Shown piece after piece: positions 10,934 to 19,200 of a stretch of 64,000 nt of DNA (the stretch's first letter is position 1; each line of letters starts with the position of its first letter). The notes under the pieces were generated by a model. That model was given only the letters and a program-made list of their open reading frames with translations. It searched no databases and was not told the origin of the DNA. A program made the position numbers and the translations under genes. Source of the DNA: Castor canadensis (Eukaryota; Chordata; Mammalia; Rodentia; Castoridae); NCBI RefSeq assembly GCF_047511655.1, contig NC_133397.1:129106308-129170307 (forward strand). Reading direction: 5' to 3'.

Positions 10934-11530
10934 AATGAGGCAATAGTTCCTCTCCACCTACACTCTCCTGTCCCAGATACCTTCTGATATTACTGTTATT
11001 CAGTCCTAGATCTAAAAGATGGCTTCTTTTGTATTCCTTTATATCCCAAATGCCAACTCATCTTTGACTTGAAGAATCCCACTCAAACTGCTGGACAGGT
11101 CATATGGACTGTCCTCCCTCAAGAATTTAGGGACAGCCTCCCCCTCCCCTCTTTGCATTGGCCTTTACTCAAGATCTGGCTGAGTGGAAATAGCCACAAA
11201 CCACCCTGCTGCTATATGTGGATAACTTCCCTCTTTGTGGACCAAGTGAACCTGTCATTTCATGGACTACTGAGTCCCTTTAAAACTTTTTAGACAACAG
11301 AGGTTTTAAGGTATCTAAGAAAAAGGCTCAGTTACGCCTTTTCTTGGGGCTTGTCTTGGAAGGAGGAACAGATGCTCTGGGGGAGGACAGGATATGTCCA
11401 GGTTTGACTTTCCCCTTGCCCAAAACCTTAACAGTTGAGGGCTTCCTTGGGAATGACAGACTATTGCAGAATTTGGATTTCAAGATATGTGAGTCTGGTC
11501 CGGCGTCTATATTGAGTCCACCTTAAGCCC
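10934..11530 (+). pseudogene. Reverse transcriptase remnant, palm to thumb
   Basis: Continues the RT after the L1: LDLKDGFFCIPLYP near 11009-11050, then the frame 11069-11293 (WTVLPQEFRDS). The catalytic YxDD position reads Y-V-D-N near 11214-11225, reached only after a frameshift. The connection region follows in 11344-11526 (LEGGTDALGEDRI, FPLPKTL). A mutated active site, stops and shifts show it is dead. Confidence 0.82.
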
Positions 11531-11910
11531 AGAGGCACTCCCAATCTCTCACTGAGTGGGATGGCAATGCCATTGATGCTTTTCACCAAACCAAGTAAAA
11601 AAGCTCTAACTAGGGCCCCTGCCTTAGGTCTCCCTATTAGTCTATGAGAAGGAAGACTGGTCCTAGGGGTGATAACTCGGCATCAAGGCCCAATTCCCCA
11701 ATCAGTATCAGGTGACCAAGGGATGGCCTAGAGATTTGCAGACAGTTGGCACAGTCTTTCTGATATCCAAAGATCAGATACTCATCTTGGGTCGACCCCT
11801 GATATCTGGAATGGTGTCCAAATCCGGGTCCTGTCTTTAGGTGAAAGCACTTGTATGTGCCTTGGAGCCCTGTTAGGTCTAGTGGGCTCTTGAACTATCC
11901 CAAGGAATGG
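11530..11910 (+). pseudogene. RNase H / connection remnant
   Basis: In mixed frames it shows words such as APALGLPIS (near 11617-11645) typical of the RT-RNase H linker of gamma-type pol, with many stops. No catalytic carboxylate set could be traced. Confidence 0.55.
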
Positions 11911-12390
11911 TCCTGTTTTTATTTATTTATTTATTCATGTAATGGCCTATGCCATTCTGGATAGCACAAAAGATTGGGGAGTAGCCTAACAATAAGGAAT
12001 TGTCTTAGGAAGGGAGGAAAACTATTTGGAATAAGCTCTTCTCCCAGGCAGTGGTCTAAAGAGGAGAAGCCCAGTCCCAGAGAGGCTCAAAGCTTTGACT
12101 AGGCATAGGCGTACTGGCTGGAGGTCCCACCAGGAATCTTGGCCAGAGATCACTCCAGGAGGGGACACCCTGGCTGGATGACAGACAGATGACTCTTCAT
12201 TTCTTCCAGATGGAAAACATGTCATCTATTCCTGCAAATGTGTGTGGCCTGTACTATCTTGTTACCACCTAGGGAGGATCATAATCTGGCTAAATGGTGT
12301 TAAGAGTACTTATAAATTATATAAATGTATACAATGGTCTACCTGTTCTTGAGCTATTAAATCTATGCACACTTCAATTGACATTTATGC
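11911..12390 (+). pseudogene. Degraded pol, RNase H to integrase
   Basis: Includes a (TTTA)n run at 11921-11936. No clear open frame on the plus strand. It is placed in pol only by position between recognisable RNase H-like and integrase-like parts. Confidence 0.4.
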
Positions 12391-12399
12391 CTAATTTTA

Positions 12400-12720
12400 A
12401 ACTTTTTTACATCTAAAAGGCTTTCCCTTGCAATACCAAATGTGCTGGAGAAGTAGTTCATGTACTAGCCATAGAAATAATTCCCTGCTCCCGTCTTTCC
12501 AAAAGCCTCCAATGTGACAATGTGCCAGCCTTCAAGGCAGAGGTGACCCAGGGACTTTTGAGGGCTTTAGACATAGATTACCATCTCCACTGTGCCTGGC
12601 ATCCCCAGTCCTCTGGGAAGCTTAGGCAGCAAACCCAGAGTCTGCTCCATCCTTACCTCCTGACTCAAAGTCAAAACCTGCTTCCTTCTCGAGAAAACCT
12701 TTGGATGGACTAAGACTACT
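12400..12720 (+). pseudogene. Integrase core remnant
   Basis: The translated segment has the core features of a retroviral integrase: DNVPAF (near 12517-12534), the conserved His-rich stretch LHCAWHPQSSGK (12580-12615), and an open frame 12522-12713. The Asp of the D,D-35-E triad is present in DNVPAF, but the Glu expected just after SSGK is replaced (reads Leu-Arg-Gln), so catalysis is lost. Confidence 0.78.
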
Positions 12721-12739
12721 GTTCAAAACCTCAGATAAG

Positions 12740-13580
12740 TCACCCCCATGAGCCCTACAAATTTTAGGTTACAACACTTTTTGCTAAGTCTGTTTATTAA
12801 ATTGTCCTGGGGGTATGGTTGATCGACACTGCTCCTTCAGATTGGACTGGGTGTCAAAAGACAGCAATGACATGTTTCTTTTATCTGCTTGTCACTCTGC
12901 TCTGGGGCTTAAACTTCTGGCTGCACTAATAGCTCTGTTAAAGGGAGGTAAAGACCTGTAAAGACAGCCTTAAAACAGGAATGTCTTTTTAAACTTTTCC
13001 TGAGCTTTTGTCTTTCCCACGTTCCCATTGCAGGATTGCTGGATCTATTTCCAGAGACCTATGACATCTCATTTGCCTAATGTGTTCAGCTGAATTTTAC
13101 AAATGGTCCCCTATTTCCACACTTAAGGCCAAAATCAAAGAACTTTTCTTACGCTATAATCCCTCTTATTGGAGTACCCTATTCTCTCTCGCTGAGATGG
13201 TCATGGACCACCTTCCAGCCTTAGACATTCTTACACCCTCCAGCAGGCTAAGTGGCTCTGGGAACAATCTCTTAAAACTCAGGTAATCCTCACAGGTATG
13301 GACACAAACAAAATTCTGGCTCCCCTCCAAAACATGACTCCTACCCCTTCTGGGCCCCATACTTGCCATAATCCTTAGTACTTTTCAGACCCTGTCTTTT
13401 AAATCTTGTGGTTAAATTTGTCTTCTCGAGCCTAAAAAAATTTAAATTACAGGTGCTGATGAAAACTAAGGCAACCCACTACGATAACCCTCTGGATGGT
13501 CCTCCCCATGGCCAACACTAATGCTGCAGGGCCCCTACACATCACCCCATTGCAGCAGGAAGTAGTTTGGCATGAGATCA
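12740..13580 (+). pseudogene. env remnant (mostly deleted; transmembrane tail recognisable)
   Basis: Only about 0.8 kb lies between integrase and the polypurine tract, far shorter than a full env. A signal-like hydrophobic piece (near 12870-12925) is followed by broken frames including 13080-13286. Around 13340-13470 a membrane-spanning stretch (LGPILAIILSTF) with a short basic cytoplasmic tail matches class I env ends in character. No receptor-binding or complete fusion subunit remains. Confidence 0.5.
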
Positions 13581-13616
13581 TGGCCCAGACTCCCTAAGAG
13601 CAGTTAGGGCAGGCTT

Positions 13617-13630
13617 GGAGAGGGGAGAAC
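13617..13630 (+). other. Polypurine tract of provirus
   Basis: ggagaggggagaac lies 11 bp before the 3' LTR start, the expected site of plus-strand priming. Confidence 0.55.
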
Positions 13631-13641
13631 TTGAAATGGAC

Positions 13642-14046
13642 TGCTGAAACCATCCTAAAGATGGTGATGGAGGAAGTGCAACAAGTTATCTCCTGCCTAG
13701 AAAGCCTTGCAGAAACAGCTGAGCAACTCCCCAAGCTCATGACCGAACTGACCAGTGAGTGGCAGTTGGGCAACACCTTGAGAGACCAACGCAGGGCCCA
13801 ATGGGGAGAGAGGGGTGGAACAGGAGGCATCATCAAGTCTATAAAAAGGAAAAACCCTAATGGCCTCAGCAGACTACTGGTTTCTGGGTCCCACCTCTGC
13901 TTCTCCACCCAGAAGCCTTTACTTTCACTTCTCAGAACTCTTGCTCACTTTCACTTTCATGCCTATCTTTAATTCTTTAAAGAAATACAGAACAAGGACC
14001 TATGTCAGCAAAGCAAGACTACAGCTGCACCCTCAGGCATCATTCT
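13642..14046 (+). repeat. 3' LTR of the provirus
   Basis: Begins TGCTGAAACC like the 5' copy and ends near gcatcattct. It has a better TATA box than the 5' LTR (tctataaaaagg, 13838-13849) and AATACA near 13985. The U3 frame is open here as well (13631-13972). Confidence 0.85.
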
Positions 14047-14673
14047 CACTGCAGCTCCTCCTCCATCACTCTTCCAAAAGTTCTGACCTCAGTCCAAGCT
14101 CCAGAAGGTTAGCAATTCCATGCATTATATCTGGGCTATAATGTACTTAGAAAAGCTCACTATTTTGAATGAATAAATGAATACTAAGCTGTCTTTCCTT
14201 CCATTCATGCAGCAAAAATAGTATGCTACATTTATTCCCCACTCAAAATTTCTCAGATGGAGGGTAGGTTAAAAACCCACATCTTACTGGAAGCAACTGT
14301 GGCAGTAAATTAAATGAGATGCTTTGGAGTTTCATTAAACAAACGGCTTCTATCCTCTTCCCCTTCCTTCCCACAAATTTGCTTCTGCTTAAATGGAAAG
14401 ACTTCCCCAGATAAAAGGATGGATCAGGTCCTCATCCTGCTTTATTTACTCAACATCTAGTTCCTTGTAGGAAGGTGAAGGAGAAAAAGGTAGAGGAAAC
14501 TTGGATGAATTAACAAATGCCATTTGGTATTGTATATTTCATCTACATCAGGCTTTATGTTCAACTTCTGTGTATTTTCACGTAAGAATTTTCTAACTCT
14601 TGTGAGGTAGCAACGAACATATTCGGTATTCAAAAATATTTTCATCTTTCTTTAGGACTGGGTACTGTCAAAT
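14047..14673. other. Unique sequence 3' of provirus
   Basis: No gene or repeat recognised. A minus-strand 62-codon frame (14457-14645) shows no family resemblance. Confidence 0.6.
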
Positions 14674-14686
14674 AAAGATTGCTCCT

Positions 14687-14821
14687 GTCAGTGTGGTGGC
14701 AAGGTCCTGTAATCCAAACGGAGGCACAACTGTGAGTTCGGATCCAGCTTGTGTTATATACCAGTTCAAGGCCAGCCTGGGCTAACTATGGAGAAGACCC
14801 TGTCTACAAAAAAAACAAACC
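14687..14821 (+). repeat. B1-type SINE with 13-bp target duplication
   Basis: Contains gttcaaggccagcctgggct and gaccctgtctac. Flanked by aaagattgctcct at 14674-14686 and 14822-14834. Confidence 0.93.
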
Positions 14822-14874
14822 AAAGATTGCTCCTTACTTTGATTCACATTATTACAAGAAGCCTATCTCCGTGG

Positions 14875-15245
14875 GCTGAGCATGGTAGTGCACGCCTGCG
14901 ATTCTAGCTGCTCTGAAGACAGAGGAAAGTTAGTAAGACCTCATCTGAATCAATTAGCCAGGCCTGGCGGTGCACTCCTTTGAGTTCCCAGTTACGCGGG
15001 AAGCATAGGTGGGAGGATTACCGTGCAGGGCAGACTGGGCAGAAAGTTAGAGGTACTTCGTTTTCACAAGTATGGCAAGTCACCTATTGGGGGCACAGAT
15101 CACAGCCCCAGGCCAGCTAGGGCAGAAACACCAGACCCCATGGAAAAACAACTAAAACGAAAGGAGGCTGGGGGCGTGGCACGGGACTGGGGGACCGGCC
15201 TTGTCACCGCGGGCCAGGGGTTCAGACCCCAGCGCCGCAAGTCCC
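14875..15245 (+). repeat. Long composite SINE reaching into the CpG island shore
   Basis: Two B1-like modules (near 14882 and 14962) are followed by an ID-like module (15165-15245: ggctgggggcgtggcacggg, then gttcagaccccagcgccgc). The ID part is unusually CpG-rich compared with other copies in the window. Confidence 0.75.
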
Positions 15246-15534
15246 ATTTGGAAAGTCGCGGCGCCCCACACAGGCCTGACGTCCTCTGCATCCCGCGTGG
15301 GTGGACACGCGCATCCCTCACACCAATCACAAGCCTTCGTTACATCCCCTGTATGCGACAGGCTGGCAGCAGTCGAGAAAGAGTTCTCCTGTCTCAAGAA
15401 CGCTCAGCCTGACAGAGTTCATCCTTAACCTCCCCCTCTTCGCTTTTCTCAACCACAACTCCCTCAGCAAGAGCGAGGGGTCCCTGGTCCCCGGGGAAGA
15501 GCGGGTTTCCGCTCGCCAACGGGCGTTCGCTCAC

Positions 15535-15720
15535 CGCACGGCGCGACTCGTCTGCGCTCGGAAGCCGCGGCGTGGAATCCTCAGATTCGCGAGGCCGACA
15601 ACCCGCGAACCCCAGAGACGCGGCGTTCGAACTGCCGCGGGAGCCGTTGAGCCACGCCTCCTCGGCCGCAGCTCCGCCCCTCACACGCTCCGCACGCCTG
15701 ACGCCGGCGCAAGGCCTGCT
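15535..15720 (-). other. CCDC18: Predicted non-coding first exon of CCDC18
   Basis: On the minus strand the donor-like GTGCG|gtgagc at 15535/15534 is the best candidate in the island. Transcription would begin upstream of it, near the GC boxes. There is no direct support; the far boundary is a guess. Confidence 0.3.
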
Positions 15721-16024
15721 GGGATCGTGGCGGGAGGCGCGGCAGCGCGGCGCACAGGGTTCGTCCAGGACTACATTTCCCACAACCGCTGCTGAGACGC
15801 CGATTGGTGTAGGGTGGTGGGGGAGGCCGTGGGAATCTGCGGCCTTGTGGGTACCAGGCGGGCGGCCGAGACTGAGAAGGGCGCGTACCCCGATCGTTGG
15901 CCCCGCCCTCAAGCCCGGCCGTTGGAGGACAGCGCTTCCACTGCTTTGGGAGTGTTTGCCACCGACGTCGGGTCTCCCTGCTGGAACGTCCGCATCGCTT
16001 TCTACAGCGCTTGCCCCGGCAGGG

Positions 16025-16201
16025 ATGGGCGCCAAGGTCTGGCTGCCCTGCCTCGTGCTCCTCCTGGCTGCACTGCTGCCGGGGGCGGCCGGCTTCGCGC
16101 CCTCCTTGGACAGCGACTTCACCTTCACCTTGCCTGCCGGCCGGAAGGAGTGTTTTTTCCAGCCCATGCCCTTTAAGGCCTCGCTGGAAATCGAGTACCA
16201 G
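16025..16201 (+). CDS. TMED5: TMED5 exon 1 (coding part)
   Basis: Residues 1-59: signal peptide and start of GOLD ([17 protein letters not shown]). Donor CAG|gtaaag at 16201/16202, phase 0. Confidence 0.97.
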
Positions 16202-19200
16202 GTAAAGGCGGGAGACGGCGAGCCGGCAGGGACTGGAAGACGGGGGAACAGGGAGCTGGCGGGGGCCGGGTAAGCCAGTGGGGAGCCGGCGGGGAACTGG
16301 GTGCCGGCGGAGTATCGGGGGCTGGCTGTGGATGGGGAGCTGGTGGGAAACGGGAGCCAGCGGGAGGCGAGAACCGCTTCGCGCACGCGTGAGACCGAGC
16401 CCGGCTCCGCAGCCCGGGACTAGCGAGCGCGGCCGGCTCAGGGTTGTGTCCACGCCCTTCCCGTTCCTCCGGTCGGAAGGATGCCAAGCCGGTGGCGTCG
16501 GTGGCTTCTCCAGCGCACACGCTCCAGCACCCAGAATTCCACAACCCATAGCTGATCCACGTAGTCCTTCGCCATTGGGCGAAGCGAGGACACTGACCAC
16601 TCCACTCCCACCAGCTCCGGCGTCGGGACTCCACGATCCCTGCTTAGGTTGTGACTGCGTCTCGCTGAGCGCGATTTCGAAATAGGGTGAAAGGAAGGCG
16701 CTGTTGCCGTGTTTAGTGTTACATTTCCGTTCCAGCATTTTCAGATTACAACGTGCATTGAAACTTTGTAACCTTTTTCATTTAGCGCTGACAGCATTTC
16801 CCCGACTCATTGTTTGCTTTTTAATGTCTCCACAATGCTCTGTTGTAAGGAATTGCCTTAATTTACGCAGTCATTCTGGTAGAGGTAATTTCTTGTAAAG
16901 TTAAGTCCACCCAACTAATTTCCATGTTTCCAGGTAGCACTGCAAGAGAACATGTGTTAGTGTGCTTTATCTTTAATTACGTTTCTTTTAAATACCAGGA
17001 ACTGTTAGAGCAAAATTAAAAGTTATGTACAATTTTTATACGAAGAAGTTTAGGATTAGATTTATAGATGCATAAGGTAAGCACAAACTAAAGTATAGGG
17101 TCATAGAATTATCAAAAGTTCAGAACATACTGAACAGTCAATATGTGCCAGGAATTGGAGGGGGAAGGGGCAAATAAAGAGAAAGTCTTGTTCTCAAGTA
17201 GCTTAATAGTTACTGGTTCGTAAACAGGCAATTTCAACAAAGTATGGTTAAGTCCTGCTAAAGGAGGATCACCTCTGGGTTTCAGAAGAGGATTCCTAGC
17301 GAAATTAAGATTCAATTCGGAAAGATGCTTAAGTTAGAAGTGCAAGAAATGAGGTGCATATCAGAAAAAAAGAATAGACAAATAGTTCAGAAAATGCCTA
17401 GTGTGAGTGTTTAGACTTAAATATGTACACAGTGTATGCCACAAGCATTGCGTTTTTATTTGATTTTAAGACTAGAAAACCTAGGGTAGGAGTAACAGAA
17501 AAGGAAATTAGACAAGAGGTGGGGTTATGGGTCATGAACCATAGTCCTACGTGCTGTGCTAAGTAGCTCTTCCTTTATTTTGTGCAAGACCATTTATAAT
17601 TGAAGCAGATTGCTGGCTGCATTGCAAAAGATGGATTTAAAGAAGCAAAATAGTGGCAAGGAAACCAATTAGGGGGTTAATGATGTAGTCTAGATAAAAA
17701 AACTTTTGTATTTCAAAAATTCCTCAATACTTACCCACTCTTAGGGAAAAAATCTATTTTAACTACTGACCTCTTGGGTTCAAAACCTGCATTCAGAATC
17801 CTGACTCCTACTTGCAACTTGTGTGATCTTGAACAAGTTACTTAGCTTCTCACTTGCAGAACTGAGATAATAGGGCTGGAGGTATGGCTCAAGCCAAGCA
17901 AGCCCTGAGTTCAAACCCCAGTATCACCAAAATAAAAAGAAAACTTGAGATAATAGTAACTAATCTCATGGAGTCAATTTAAAACAAGTTAGTTTAGTAA
18001 ATGTTCTAAGACCATCTCTAACACAGCAAATATTCAGTGACTATTAATTTTACCTCTAGCATAGTAAATAGCTTCCTTTAACTTCATGCTTTGCATCTTG
18101 CCCCCCACCCCCACCCCCACCCCCCAGGGGGCTTGAACTCAGGGCCTACAACTTCAGCCACTCCACCATCCCTCTTTCTGTTAGGTATTTTCGAGATTGA
18201 ACTATTTGCCTGGGCTGGCTTCAAACGACAATCCTCCTGATCTCTGCCTCCTGAGTACCTAGGATTACAGGTGTAACCAGCTCCCGCATGTTTTGCATCT
18301 TAAAGTGACTTATGTGTCGTTCAAAGCATTTTCCCCACGCTACTTGTTTTGATTAGGAAGAGAAGCAAAGTCCTATGTTACTAATGCCTGTAATGTTAGT
18401 GTTAGAGGGTTTGTGGGAGCAGAGATTGTCTTCAACCCTTTGTTTACATTTTCCAAGTTCATGATGAATTCCCCAGTACCTGTAAGCTACTCATTGTTTT
18501 GTCTTAAAATTAGGGGCAAAGGGAAATTTCTCCTCCATCCTCCTGAAGGTTTCTTAATATGAGACAAAAGCAAAACAAATTGATGTGATCATAGTTTTAC
18601 ATAACACAGGAGCATTCAGATTAAAGACCCCAAAGCTCAGGATATACTATGCATCTTTATTCTTAGATTGTGTGAAACACAGCCAGCCATGTAGAAACAA
18701 TTAGATAAAAAGGGTGTGATTTAATAGTCTGACTGAGCTGGGAAACCCAGCAAGGCCTGCTCAGTTTTTTTTTTTTTTTTTTTTTTGGTCTGTGTGAAGC
18801 ATTCCTTTCTTCTGGGCATAGGACAGGACCCCTTCTAGAAGAGGGTTCTTATGATCTATATCAAATTAAGTAGATCAGAGAATTTCTTTATGGACCAAAT
18901 CTTACACAGAAAAGTGGGGGAAAATTAAGAGTAATAGTTTCAGTCTTATGACTGGCTTTAGGAAAAAGGAGTTATGGTTTCCAAACTCTCTTGGGTAAGA
19001 ATAATTCTAGTCTGTATGGCTTGCCCAGGAGAAAGTGAGGAGTAAAGAAAGGATGAGAAATAAGCTCTACTTCTGAAGTCTTTACTTTGAGGTATCATTT
19101 TCTGAGCCCCAACATTGGTTTTCACAATATTATTGAATAGACACTCCAGCATTGCCCTTGGTTGCTATGACATATTGGAGTTTTAAAATAATTTCTTACA

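Larger units (their letters stand above)
6942..14046 (+). mobile_element. Endogenous retrovirus (class I-like), defective, with two LTRs
   Basis: Seen: two similar direct repeats of about 400 bp (6942-7344 and 13642-14046) bracket 6.3 kb, which includes a 975-bp L1 insertion. In order between them are a primer-binding-like site, gag-like sequence with zinc knuckles, a protease remnant, RT, RNase H, integrase and env transmembrane remnants, then a polypurine tract. Every gene is cut by stops and shifts, so no replication function is expected. The two LTRs differ by roughly 10-12 percent by eye, which suggests an insertion on the order of 10-25 million years ago at rodent-like rates (estimate). 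No clear 4-6 bp target duplication was found. The element is antisense to the CCDC18 intron it lies in. Assignment to class I rests on the RT, integrase and env-tail character and is inference. Confidence 0.88.
5976..15535 (-). other. CCDC18: Presumed CCDC18 first intron
   Basis: Runs from the acceptor of the first coding exon to the inferred non-coding first exon in the CpG island. 5976-6670 is AT-rich unique DNA with a possible MIR scrap near 6300-6390. 6672-6767 is a SINE. 6942-14046 is a provirus in antisense orientation to CCDC18. 14047-14673 is unique. Two SINEs follow. No other exon was seen. The upstream border depends on the predicted donor at 15534-15535. Confidence 0.55.
15140..16460. 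promoter_or_regulatory. CpG island: bidirectional CCDC18/TMED5 promoter
   Basis: Very high G+C with dense CpG, sharply different from the AT-rich flanks, lying between the divergent genes. Within it: GC boxes (gctccgcccc 15671-15680; ccccgccctc 15901-15910), a ZNF143/SBS-like ACTACATTTCCCACAA at 15770-15785, a second TCCCAGCA core on the minus strand within 15715-15729, an E2F-like tggcggga at 15728, and an inverted CCAAT box (attgg 15803-15807). The TMED5 ATG is at 16025. Start sites cannot be fixed from sequence. Confidence 0.85.

Noticed and set aside
6938-14050. Target-site duplication of the provirus
   Set aside because: gtac before the 5' LTR and cact after the 3' LTR do not match, so no duplication could be claimed.
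15394-16738. Long overlapping ORFs in the CpG island (330 and 385 codons minus, 233 codons plus)
   Set aside because: GC-rich DNA lacks stop codons by composition. They overlap the TMED5 first exon and promoter in other frames, and their products are Pro/Arg/Gly-rich with no family resemblance.
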